5,232 bases of DNA from Anaerolineae bacterium (GTDB lineage Bacteria > Chloroflexota > Anaerolineae > Aggregatilineales > UBA2796): contig JADZBY010000686.1 in assembly GCA_020851855.1 (NCBI GenBank), positions 1-5,232 on the forward strand, in the 5' to 3' direction. Shown in pieces: positions 1 to 5,232 of this stretch. The position numbers were made by a program, and so were the translations under genes. A model generated the notes under the pieces. It did no database searches. It was not told the origin of the DNA and saw nothing but the letters and a program-made list of their open reading frames with translations. The first letter of the stretch is position 1. Each line of letters begins with the position of its first letter.

Positions 1-10
1 ATGGTAGGCA

Positions 11-74
11 TAGAGAGGGGAGCAAGCCCACGCCGTTTCCCCCTCTCTACGCGGTACTCCGCGTGGAGAGGGGG
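11..74. repeat. Strong imperfect palindrome with a competing third arm
   Basis: Arms 39-54 and 59-74 are inverted copies of 16 bases with a 4-base loop (TACT, 55-58). The only non-Watson-Crick position is T48 opposite G65, which is a G-U wobble in a plus-strand transcript and an A-C mismatch in a minus-strand transcript. A third segment, 11-20 (TAGAGAGGGG), is the exact reverse complement of 40-49, so the central arm can pair either left or right. The element follows the stop codon of the FHA gene by about 50 nt in that gene's direction. No T-tract follows on either strand, so it is not a classic intrinsic terminator. The G-rich flank (66-87) resembles small palindromic repeats scattered through some GC-rich bacterial genomes; that it is dispersed here is inference. 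Confidence 0.75.
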
Positions 75-123
75 CCAGGGGGTGAGGCTCCGCGTTCATA
101 CCAGCCTTTGAATCCCGCTGGCG

Positions 124-621
124 TTACGTCCCGTACCGCACGCCGATGGCAAGCTGGCCGAGGATCAACTCGTCGCCGTCGTTGACCGGGTAGGGGCGGA
201 GCGCCTGGAGCGCCTGCCCGTTGAGGCGCGTGCCGTTGGCGCTGTCCAGGTCGGTGACGGTCAGGATTCCGTTGGCATAGTTCAGCATCAAATGCTGGCG
301 GGACACGCCGCGCTGTTCTGCCCCGAACGGCCCCAGGTCAAAATCGGGATAGAAGCCGCTGCCCGGATCCGCCCGTCCCACCACGAGATTCTGCACGTGA
401 TGCAGGCTGAGCTTACGTTGCAGGCCGCGAATCTGAAGGATCAAGCTCTGTTCGGGCGCGGGATCGGCGGCTTCCGGCTGGTTACTGCGCGCCCGTTTCG
501 CGCGCAGCAGGTCAAACCGAATCGCCACCGTGCTGGACGGATCGGCCTCAAGAATTGCGCCGCACTGAAGGCAGACACGCTGCCCCGGCGCTATGTCCGC
601 TGAACACCGCCCACACTTCAT
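124..621 (-). CDS. Zinc-ribbon and FHA domain protein
   Basis: A 165-residue predicted cytoplasmic protein. Residues 3-20 form a minimal zinc ribbon with two CxxC knuckles (C3, C6, C17, C20). Residues 30-60 look like a low-complexity charged/proline linker. Residues about 61-163 form a forkhead-associated domain, which in this family binds phosphothreonine peptides. The diagnostic FHA residues are present: G82-R83, S107-R-Q-H110, the S-A-N129-G-T strand turn, N134-G135 and D148-G-D. The insertion before the SRQH motif (D95 to R104, with PFGAEQRG) is common in FHA proteins of Chloroflexota and cyanobacteria. There is no signal peptide or membrane segment. The ATG at 621 places the zinc ribbon at the extreme N terminus, as usual; a GGGG run 5 nt upstream is a weak ribosome binding site. 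It is the last visible gene of the leftward unit, 90 nt after the PPC protein. A likely role is phospho-dependent docking, perhaps to targets of a Ser/Thr kinase such as the one at 4082; that partnership is inference. Confidence 0.9.
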   Translation of the reverse strand: MKCGRCSADIAPGQRVCLQCGAILEADPSSTVAIRFDLLRAKRARSNQPEAADPAPEQSLILQIRGLQRKLSLHHVQNLVVGRADPGSGFYPDFDLGPFGAEQRGVSRQHLMLNYANGILTVTDLDSANGTRLNGQALQALRPYPVNDGDELILGQLAIGVRYGT

Positions 622-711
622 GGTTGCCCCGCCGCCCTTCGTCCCACGCCGACCTGATCATACCCCGAATCGTCGCAGCGGGAGTGAGAATTCACAAGAA
701 TTTCGCGCCCG

Positions 712-1914
712 TTATTCGCCCACCGTGGACGGACCCATTAGCGCCATCTCAAACGCGCCGACCGTAGCGCCGTCCAATGCGCCGCGCCGCGTGGCCACGA
801 TCACGTATGGCCCCGCGCTGAGCAGAGTCACGCCATTTAGAACCGCCTGCCCGGCATCGCCGCCCGATTCCCCCGCCAGGCTGTCCGCGACGAGCGCCGG
901 CGCGCCGCTGTAATCGTAGAGGTACAGCCGTGGCTGAAGCGCGCTCCCGCCCACCGCGCGCATCTCAACGCGGATCACATCGCCGGGGCTGCCCTGAAAG
1001 CCGTAGAACACGAGCGCAGCCTCGTCGTCGATCTCGCCGCGCACCCGGCTGCCATAACGGATGGGCGTCACGTCCGGGCGGCCCGTTGGCTCCGGCGTGG
1101 CGGTGGCCGCTTCGGCCTGCGCGATGTCCACGCGCAGTGTGAAATCGCCCGCGCTGTCGGCCCGCCCGGCATCCGAACGTGTGGCGACGATGACGTACCG
1201 CCCGCTGCGCAGCAGCGTGTAGTCCAGCCGGGCATTGACGTAGCCGAACGCGCTATCGTCGTTTTCCGCGAGCGGCGCGCCGCCCGGATCGAGCAGCACG
1301 AGCATCGGATCGAGCGCCGAGCCGGTCGCCGCGTCCAGCCGGATTCGCAACTGCTGCCCGGCGCGGCCATCGACCAGGTACACCTGCCGCATATCTTCGG
1401 CGTCGATGCTGCCCGTCACCGGCACACCCGGCGTCAGCAGCGTATCCGACACGGCGATGCCCGGCGTGGGCGTGGCGCGCGAGTTCTCCAGGGCCAGCGC
1501 CAGGGTGAACGCGCCTTCAGGGGCCACAGCGCTGGCCACGCGGATGATGTACGGCCCGGCGCGCCGCACCGTGAAGCGCAGTCGGGCCGTACTGCCGCCG
1601 TCGCCGTGCGCGATGGCCAGCACGGCGTTCTGCCCACCGTCGAGCAGGACGATCAGCGGATCGAGCGCGCTGCCCGGCGCGGCATCCAGCGTGATGCGCA
1701 CCTGATCGCCGCGCGCCGCCTCGAAACGGTATAACGCAGCGCGTTCGGGCGCGAATGTGCCCTGCACCGTCTCGCCATAGGCAATGCGCTGCGGCTCGCC
1801 CTGGGCCAGTGCGCCATTCACAGGCGGATGAATCAAGGCCGCCAGCCCGATCAGCAGCACGAGAAGCGTGCGGATCGTCGCTGGCGGGCGGTGGATGGTG
1901 GGCGTTCCGGTCAC
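712..1914 (-). CDS. Secreted protein with three PPC-like beta-sandwich repeats
   Basis: A 400-residue protein with a signal peptide: R15, a hydrophobic core at about 16-28, and an A-L-A cleavage site near residue 37. The rest is three tandem copies of a beta-rich module resembling bacterial pre-peptidase C-terminal (PPC) domains, at about 45-142, 159-264 and 285-393. Each copy has a G-x-V-x-G opening, a Y/F strand, a 'GSALDP-x-LLD'-type hairpin (81-92, 198-209; GSALQP in the third at 323-328) and a closing 'G-x-Y-x-I-x-A/V' strand. The linkers at 145-152 and 268-284 are rich in Thr and Pro. No protease or other catalytic domain, transmembrane anchor or sorting motif is visible, so it is probably an extracellular binding or adhesion module; the function is unknown. 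The start is GTG at 1914, with GGAG at 1922-1925 spaced by 7 nt, and begins 30 nt after the rtcB stop, which suggests co-transcription. The third repeat is the most diverged. Confidence 0.85.
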   Translation of the reverse strand: MTGTPTIHRPPATIRTLLVLLIGLAALIHPPVNGALAQGEPQRIAYGETVQGTFAPERAALYRFEAARGDQVRITLDAAPGSALDPLIVLLDGGQNAVLAIAHGDGGSTARLRFTVRRAGPYIIRVASAVAPEGAFTLALALENSRATPTPGIAVSDTLLTPGVPVTGSIDAEDMRQVYLVDGRAGQQLRIRLDAATGSALDPMLVLLDPGGAPLAENDDSAFGYVNARLDYTLLRSGRYVIVATRSDAGRADSAGDFTLRVDIAQAEAATATPEPTGRPDVTPIRYGSRVRGEIDDEAALVFYGFQGSPGDVIRVEMRAVGGSALQPRLYLYDYSGAPALVADSLAGESGGDAGQAVLNGVTLLSAGPYVIVATRRGALDGATVGAFEMALMGPSTVGE

Positions 1915-1930
1915 GTGCTTACTCCGGCGG

Positions 1931-1956
1931 CGTCAGTCCTCGCGTCAGTCCTCGCG
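1931..1956. repeat. 12-bp tandem duplication over the rtcB stop codon
   Basis: The 12-base unit TCAGTCCTCGCG occurs twice in direct succession at 1933-1944 and 1945-1956, and the similarity extends two bases left to 1931. On the minus strand the unit reads CGC GAG GAC TGA, so the last three codons of rtcB (Arg-Glu-Asp) and its stop are repeated in frame just after the first stop. The repeat lies in the 30-nt gap before the next gene but does not include that gene's ribosome binding site. Confidence 0.9.
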
Positions 1957-3375
1957 GAAGTAGCCTGGCTTCTTGCCGCCAGGGTCCATCTTGACCAGTC
2001 GCGGCTGGAACTCGGCCAGGATGTCCACCAGATCGGCCTGTTCGGCCATCACAACGCGGATATCCTTGTACGCGCCGGGCGCTTCGTCCAGCCCGCCGGA
2101 CAGCAATTCGACGCCTTCCGCCTTCAGCTTGCGGTGGATGATGGGCCACTCGTAACGTTTGAGCGCTTCGCCACGGCTCATGCGGCGGCCCGCGCCGTGC
2201 GCCGCGCTGTTGATCGATTCGGGCAATCCCTTGCCGCGCACCAGGAAGCCCGGCGCGCTCATGCTGCCCGGAATCACGCCAAGAATGCCCTTCCCGGCAG
2301 GCGTCGCGCCTTTGCGGTGCACGATGGCCTCGACGCCGTCCACCATCTCTTTCCAGGCAAAGTTGTGGTGGTTCTCCACGCTGCCCAGCACGTCAAAGCG
2401 CAGCGAGTCGACGATCTGGCGGTGGATGATGGCGTGGTTGGCGCTGGCATACTTCCCGGCCAGCGTCATGGCCGCCCAGTATTCCGCGCCCGCCGAGCCG
2501 TCCAGGTCGAGCCAGGCAAGGTGCAGGTAATCTTTGGGCAGCGCTTTCCGGCTGTTCATGGCGATCTGCGTGTAGTGGTTGGCCATCTCGTAGCCCAGGC
2601 GGCGGCTGCCGCTGTGGCTGAGCAGCGCCAGGTATTTGCCCGGCTCGATGACGGCATCGCCCACGGGAATAGCCTCGCGCACGTCCAGCGAGCCGAACTC
2701 GACGAAGTGGTTGCCCGATCCGCTTGTGCCAAGCTGTTTCCAGGCGGTGTCTTTGAACTGCCGCGCCACGGGATGCTCGCGCCACGCCGGATCGTCCATG
2801 ACCGGGTGCTGGCGCGGCGTGTCCCACGTTTCGCCCGTCCCGAAGCGCGTATTGGCCTCAATCGCTTTGCGGAACTTGTCGCGCTTCTGCTCCAGCACGT
2901 GCGGCGATGCGTCGAAGATGGTCATGCGCATCCGGCAGGCGATGTCCACGCCGACTGCGTAGGGGATGACGGCGTTGTGTGTGGCCAGCACACCGCCGAT
3001 GGGCAGGCCGTAGCCCTGGTGCGCATCGGGCATCAGTGCGCCGCGAATGCTCACCGGCAGCCGCACGGCGTGCTCCATCTGCGTCAGCGCGCCCTGCTCG
3101 ATCTGCGCTTTGCCCCAGATGCGGTACGGTGCGTAGTGATCCAGGCGGTAGGCCGCGTCCGGCTTGTTCTGGCCCACCAGGAAACCGGCGATCTGCCCGT
3201 ACACGGCATCGTCGGCGTGCGCAGATGGCGCGTTGAGCACGGCTTGCAGCGCCGCGCGGATGGTCTGTGGTTCGTCGCCATTCTGCGCCGCTGCCTGTGC
3301 AGCCGCCAGCGCCAGGCCGATGGCTTTCCCCCTGGGGAAGCCCATATCTATCAGGTCATTTCCGTTCAATTCCAC
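1945..3375 (-). CDS. rtcB: RtcB-family RNA ligase
   Basis: A 476-residue RtcB-type protein. The family joins RNA 2',3'-cyclic phosphate (or 3'-phosphate) ends to 5'-OH ends using GTP and Mn2+, and acts in tRNA splicing or RNA repair. The catalytic framework is complete: M115-PDAHQGYGLPIGG, G142-VDIAC with metal ligands D144 and C147, GSGNH223F, H254 in HSGSRRLG, H337-N in the HHNFA motif, HRKGATPA at 353-360, IPGSM at 368-372, and HGAGRRMSR with the predicted guanylated His at H393. About 80 N-terminal residues precede the ligase core, so it belongs to a longer RtcB subgroup. Variations from the commonest forms are GVDIACRM (usual GVDIGCGM) and LGTSGSGNHF (usual LGTLGGGNHF). The start is GTG at 3375; an in-frame TAA lies seven codons upstream and no good Shine-Dalgarno sequence is in range. 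M11 (ATG at 3345) is an alternative start, but the residues before it look family-like. It follows ssb by 31 nt. No archease or RtcA is in the window. Confidence 0.95.
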   Translation of the reverse strand: MELNGNDLIDMGFPRGKAIGLALAAAQAAAQNGDEPQTIRAALQAVLNAPSAHADDAVYGQIAGFLVGQNKPDAAYRLDHYAPYRIWGKAQIEQGALTQMEHAVRLPVSIRGALMPDAHQGYGLPIGGVLATHNAVIPYAVGVDIACRMRMTIFDASPHVLEQKRDKFRKAIEANTRFGTGETWDTPRQHPVMDDPAWREHPVARQFKDTAWKQLGTSGSGNHFVEFGSLDVREAIPVGDAVIEPGKYLALLSHSGSRRLGYEMANHYTQIAMNSRKALPKDYLHLAWLDLDGSAGAEYWAAMTLAGKYASANHAIIHRQIVDSLRFDVLGSVENHHNFAWKEMVDGVEAIVHRKGATPAGKGILGVIPGSMSAPGFLVRGKGLPESINSAAHGAGRRMSRGEALKRYEWPIIHRKLKAEGVELLSGGLDEAPGAYKDIRVVMAEQADLVDILAEFQPRLVKMDPGGKKPGYFRED

Positions 3376-3406
3376 CCCAGATCGGTTGCGTCGTTACTAC
3401 TCTCCC

Positions 3407-3811
3407 TCAGAAGGGCAGGTCGCCGCTGTCCTCGTCGCCGCCGTGGCTCGCTTCGGCGGGCATCGCGCCGCCCTCGCCGGCCCCACGGCTATCCAGGAAC
3501 TGGAAATCACGCACCGTCAGATCAAGCGAGGCCATCGGCTCGTTGTTCTGCTTGCCCAGGTATGCGCTGGCGCTGACCTCGCCGATGATCATGATCTTCA
3601 TGCCCTTCTTCACGTACTGGCTGAGCGTCTCGGCGCGCCGCTCCCAGGCCGTGACGCTGAACCACGTCGTTTTTTCCTTGCGGTTCTCGCCCGTGCCCGA
3701 TACCCGGCTCACCGCGACGCTGAATTTGCACATGGCAGTGCCTTGCGGCGTGTAGCGAAACTCCGGGTCGCGGCCCACGTTGCCGATGATGATCGTTTGC
3801 TGAAAGCCCAT
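3407..3811 (-). CDS. ssb: Single-stranded DNA-binding protein
   Basis: A 134-residue Ssb that coats single-stranded DNA in replication, recombination and repair. Residues 1-106 form the OB fold: a family-typical start (IIIGNVGRDPEFRYTPQG at 7-24), the aromatic DNA-contacting stretch T48-T-W50-F51-S-V-T-A-W56, and Y66-V-K-K-G-M-K before the later strands. A short disordered Gly/Ala linker (107-125) leads to the acidic tip D126-E-D and the terminal D131-L-P-F134, the conserved peptide that recruits partner proteins. The total is shorter than the well-known 170-180-residue Ssbs because the linker is short. ATG at 3811 is supported by AGGACAGG at 3817-3824, with its nearer AGG 5 nt from the start. 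It is first in the leftward unit, with about 80 nt of leader behind a good promoter that contains a LexA-type box. Its stop codon overlaps a GAGGGAGAG purine run (3400-3408). Confidence 0.97.
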   Translation of the reverse strand: MGFQQTIIIGNVGRDPEFRYTPQGTAMCKFSVAVSRVSGTGENRKEKTTWFSVTAWERRAETLSQYVKKGMKIMIIGEVSASAYLGKQNNEPMASLDLTVRDFQFLDSRGAGEGGAMPAEASHGGDEDSGDLPF

Positions 3812-3816
3812 CTTTG

Positions 3817-3824
3817 CCTGTCCT
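3817..3824 (-). promoter_or_regulatory. Ribosome binding site of ssb
   Basis: AGGACAGG on the minus strand holds two AGG cores; the nearer one ends 5 nt before the ATG at 3811. It supports that start over any upstream alternative. Confidence 0.6.
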
Positions 3825-3899
3825 GTTCTGTGCCGTACCTGCCGATGACCATGCCGCCAGGCCGCTTGGGGCGGGCTGGATCAGCGCGGAAAGGCCCTT

Positions 3900-3928
3900 A
3901 TTATAGAACGTTCGTTCGTGCACGACAA
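3900..3928 (-). promoter_or_regulatory. Sigma-70-type promoter of the ssb-rtcB unit
   Basis: On the minus strand there is a -35 box TTGTCG (3928-3923), a spacer of exactly 17 nt, and a perfect -10 box TATAAT (3905-3900). Transcription should begin near 3893, giving an ssb leader of about 82 nt. It is the best promoter match in the window, and it lies correctly upstream of ssb. No start-site data are available from sequence alone. Confidence 0.75.
3905..3918 (-). promoter_or_regulatory. Candidate LexA (SOS) operator in the ssb promoter
   Basis: On the minus strand the site reads CGAAC GAAC GTTCT. The GAAC-N4-GTTC core is at 3917-3906. This matches the SOS box of Gram-positive bacteria (CGAAC-R-N-R-Y-GTTY...), also reported for Chloroflexota, and differs from the consensus only at the last outer base. 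It sits between the -10 and -35 boxes, where repressor binding would block RNA polymerase. The sequence match is seen directly; regulation by LexA is inferred, and no lexA gene is in the window. Confidence 0.65.
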
Positions 3929-3942
3929 GGGCAAATCCAGCC

Positions 3943-3972
3943 TTGCGAGCGCGGCAGACACTCTGCTATAGA
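3943..3972 (+). promoter_or_regulatory. Candidate distal promoter of the kinase gene
   Basis: TTGCGA (3943-3948), an 18-nt spacer and TATAGA (3967-3972) form a moderate sigma-70-like match. It faces away from the ssb promoter, with only 14 bp between the two -35 boxes. It would give a leader of about 100 nt for the gene at 4082. Confidence 0.4.
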
Positions 3973-3999
3973 TTATAGGGCCAAGCGCCCCCGCGTGGC

Positions 4000-4028
4000 T
4001 TGCTCCGCCGTGCCAGTTCCAGTACACT
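4000..4028 (+). promoter_or_regulatory. Candidate proximal promoter of the kinase gene
   Basis: TTGCTC (4000-4005), a 17-nt spacer and TACACT (4023-4028) form a second, weaker match. It would start transcription near 4035, about 47 nt before the gene. Sequence alone does not decide between this and the distal candidate. Confidence 0.35.
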
Positions 4029-4072
4029 AGCCGCAGAACATCGTTCCCTCTCGACGCATTCGCGCTGCATGT

Positions 4073-4076
4073 GAGG
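4073..4076 (+). promoter_or_regulatory. Ribosome binding site of the kinase gene
   Basis: GAGG ends 5 nt before ATG 4082 and 11 nt before ATG 4088, which favours the first of the two in-frame starts. An ATG at 4069 is followed directly by TGA and can be excluded. Confidence 0.55.
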
Positions 4077-4081
4077 CGGGT

Positions 4082-5232
4082 ATGCCCATGCTCATCGGTC
4101 AGAAGCTTGGCGATCGCTACCTGGTCGAAGAAACGGTTGGGGAAGGCGCAACGGCCACAGTGTACCGCGCCATGGACACCCGCCTGAAGCGGCGTGTGGC
4201 GCTCAAGGTGCTGCTCCCCCACGTGCACGCGACCACCCGCCAGCGTTTTGAGCAGGAAGCGCTGGCCGCCGCCAAGCTCAACCATCCGGGCATCATGATG
4301 GTTTACGACGTGGGCCGCGACCGCGACACGAATTACATCGTCGTGGAGCTGGTCGAGGGCAAGCCGCTGTACGATCTCATCCCATCCACGTCCGAGATCG
4401 CCGCCCGGCTCGGCCAGCAAATCTGCCTGGCGCTGGACTACGCGCACCGCGCCGGCCTCATTCACCGCGACATCAAACCGGCGAACATCTACGTCACCGA
4501 CGAAGCGAACGCGCTGATCAAGATCATGGACTTCGGCCTGGCCATCCCGGTAGACGGCAGCCAAAAGCGCCTGACCGCCGCCGGCTCGATCATCGGCACG
4601 CCCGCGTACCTGTCGCCCGAACAGGCGCAGGGCAAGCCGCTCGATCCGCGCACCGACCTGTACTCGCTGGGCATCGTGCTCTACGAGCTATTGACCGGGC
4701 AATTGCCGTTTGACTCCGACGACATCAGCGCCATTCTGATTCAGCAGGTGAACAAGCAGCCTGTGCCGCCGCGCCAGCTGGTGAAGAGCATCCCGGCCTG
4801 GCTGGACAGCGTCATTTTGCGGGCGTTGGAGAAGAATCCCGACAACCGCTACCAGACCGCCGCAGCGATGGCGGCGGCGCTGGCCAATGCCGCCGCCGAT
4901 ACGCGCGAATCCCCGACCAGCAGCACACCCGCGCCCGCCGTCAGCAGGCGGCCTCAGATTCGCGTGGTGCTGGCCGACGATCACCCGTCGCTGCGTGCGC
5001 CGCTGGCCGCCTACCTGGAGCTGGCGGGCGACATTGCCGTCGTGGGCGAGGCGTCCGACGGGCGCGAGGCGATTGCGCTCGCCGAACAGCACCAACCCGA
5101 CGTGATCCTGCTCGACCTAAACATGCCGAACATGAGCGGCCTGGACGCCCTGCCGGAGATCAAGAAGGTCAGCCCCAAGGTGCGCGTCCTGGTCCTGACC
5201 GGGCGCGACGAGACGCCGTACATCATGCGCGC
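4082..5232 (+). CDS. Ser/Thr protein kinase fused to a response-regulator receiver (3' end outside window)
   Basis: 383 codons are visible, with no stop before the window ends. Residues 13 to about 268 are a Hanks-type kinase: Gly loop V19-GEGATATV, VALK42 (ATP lysine), E59 (likely helix C glutamate), HRDIKPAN with catalytic D130 and N135, DFG at 150-152, GTPAYLSPE at 172-180, and D192-LYSLG. It is an RD kinase, with T165, S169 and T173 as possible activation-loop sites. A Pro/Ser/Thr-rich linker (273-291) leads to a NarL/FixJ-like receiver from about 292: acidic pocket D299-D300, phospho-acceptor D345 in LLDLNMPNMSG, and T373. The conserved receiver lysine and any output domain (often a LuxR-type helix-turn-helix in this class) would lie beyond the window. 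No membrane segment or PASTA domain is visible. ATG 4082 is preferred because GAGG (4073-4076) is 5 nt upstream; ATG 4088 is the alternative. It is divergent from ssb. The natural input and the substrates are unknown. Confidence 0.93.
   Translation, partial: MPMLIGQKLGDRYLVEETVGEGATATVYRAMDTRLKRRVALKVLLPHVHATTRQRFEQEALAAAKLNHPGIMMVYDVGRDRDTNYIVVELVEGKPLYDLIPSTSEIAARLGQQICLALDYAHRAGLIHRDIKPANIYVTDEANALIKIMDFGLAIPVDGSQKRLTAAGSIIGTPAYLSPEQAQGKPLDPRTDLYSLGIVLYELLTGQLPFDSDDISAILIQQVNKQPVPPRQLVKSIPAWLDSVILRALEKNPDNRYQTAAAMAAALANAAADTRESPTSSTPAPAVSRRPQIRVVLADDHPSLRAPLAAYLELAGDIAVVGEASDGREAIALAEQHQPDVILLDLNMPNMSGLDALPEIKKVSPKVRVLVLTGRDETPYIMR

Noticed and set aside
66..87. G-rich stretch as a possible G-quadruplex
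   Set aside because: It has only two runs of three or more G, where four are needed; it is better explained as an arm and flank of the palindromic repeat.
657..662. TATGAT on the minus strand as a -10 box for the FHA gene
   Set aside because: No -35-like sequence lies 16-18 nt upstream and there is no extended -10 motif. The 90-nt gap at 622-711 otherwise shows nothing convincing, so read-through from the upstream genes is simpler.
689..702. Small AT-rich hairpin just after the PPC gene stop
   Set aside because: The stem is only 5 bp with a 4-base loop, has low GC and no T-tract; it is too weak for a terminator.
1828..3576. A 582-codon open frame on the plus strand
   Set aside because: It lies antisense to rtcB and to the ends of its neighbours. 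It is longer than rtcB, but its translation is rich in Arg, Ala and His with no recognisable domain. In GC-rich DNA such antisense frames arise from codon bias; rtcB has every family motif.
3164..4030. A 288-codon plus-strand open frame crossing ssb and the intergenic region
   Set aside because: It is antisense to ssb, covers the ssb promoter and SOS box, has biased composition and shows no domain.
3881..4564. A 227-codon minus-strand open frame opposite the kinase
   Set aside because: It is antisense to the conserved kinase domain, and the sense strand carries all catalytic motifs in one frame.

Overview
The window is a GC-rich (clearly above 60% by eye) bacterial chromosomal segment. It has five genes in two divergent units separated by a 270-nt intergenic region. 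The gene styles point to a Chloroflexota (Anaerolineae-like) organism: a zinc-ribbon FHA protein whose FHA core carries the 'DLGPFGAEQRGVSRQH' type of insertion, a secreted pre-peptidase-C-like (PPC) repeat protein with TPTP-type linkers, a Hanks-type kinase, and a Gram-positive-type GAAC-N4-GTTC LexA box. This placement is an inference from style, not a database result.

Leftward unit (minus strand, transcribed 3811 to 124): ssb (single-stranded DNA-binding protein), then 31 nt later rtcB (RNA ligase family), then 30 nt later a secreted protein with three PPC-like domains, then 90 nt later a small zinc-ribbon/FHA protein. Spacing suggests at least the first three form one operon. Its promoter is well supported: TTGTCG, 17 nt, TATAAT on the minus strand. 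A perfect GAAC-N4-GTTC SOS-box candidate fills part of the spacer. If LexA binds there, both DNA protection (Ssb) and RNA repair (RtcB) would come under DNA-damage control, which is the most interesting hypothesis here. Downstream of the FHA gene, positions 11-74 hold a very stable imperfect palindrome with a competing third arm, probably a dispersed palindromic repeat and possibly the operon's 3' end.

Rightward unit (plus strand, 4082 to the window end): a Ser/Thr protein kinase with all catalytic motifs, joined in the same reading frame to a NarL-type response-regulator receiver domain. The gene runs off the window, so its output domain is unknown. Two weak promoter candidates lie upstream; one is back to back with the ssb promoter.

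The kinase, the FHA domain (a phosphothreonine reader) and the receiver domain suggest a local phospho-signalling theme next to a nucleic-acid maintenance operon. Any functional link between them is inferred from proximity alone. No tRNA, rRNA, CRISPR array, insertion sequence or transposase was seen.
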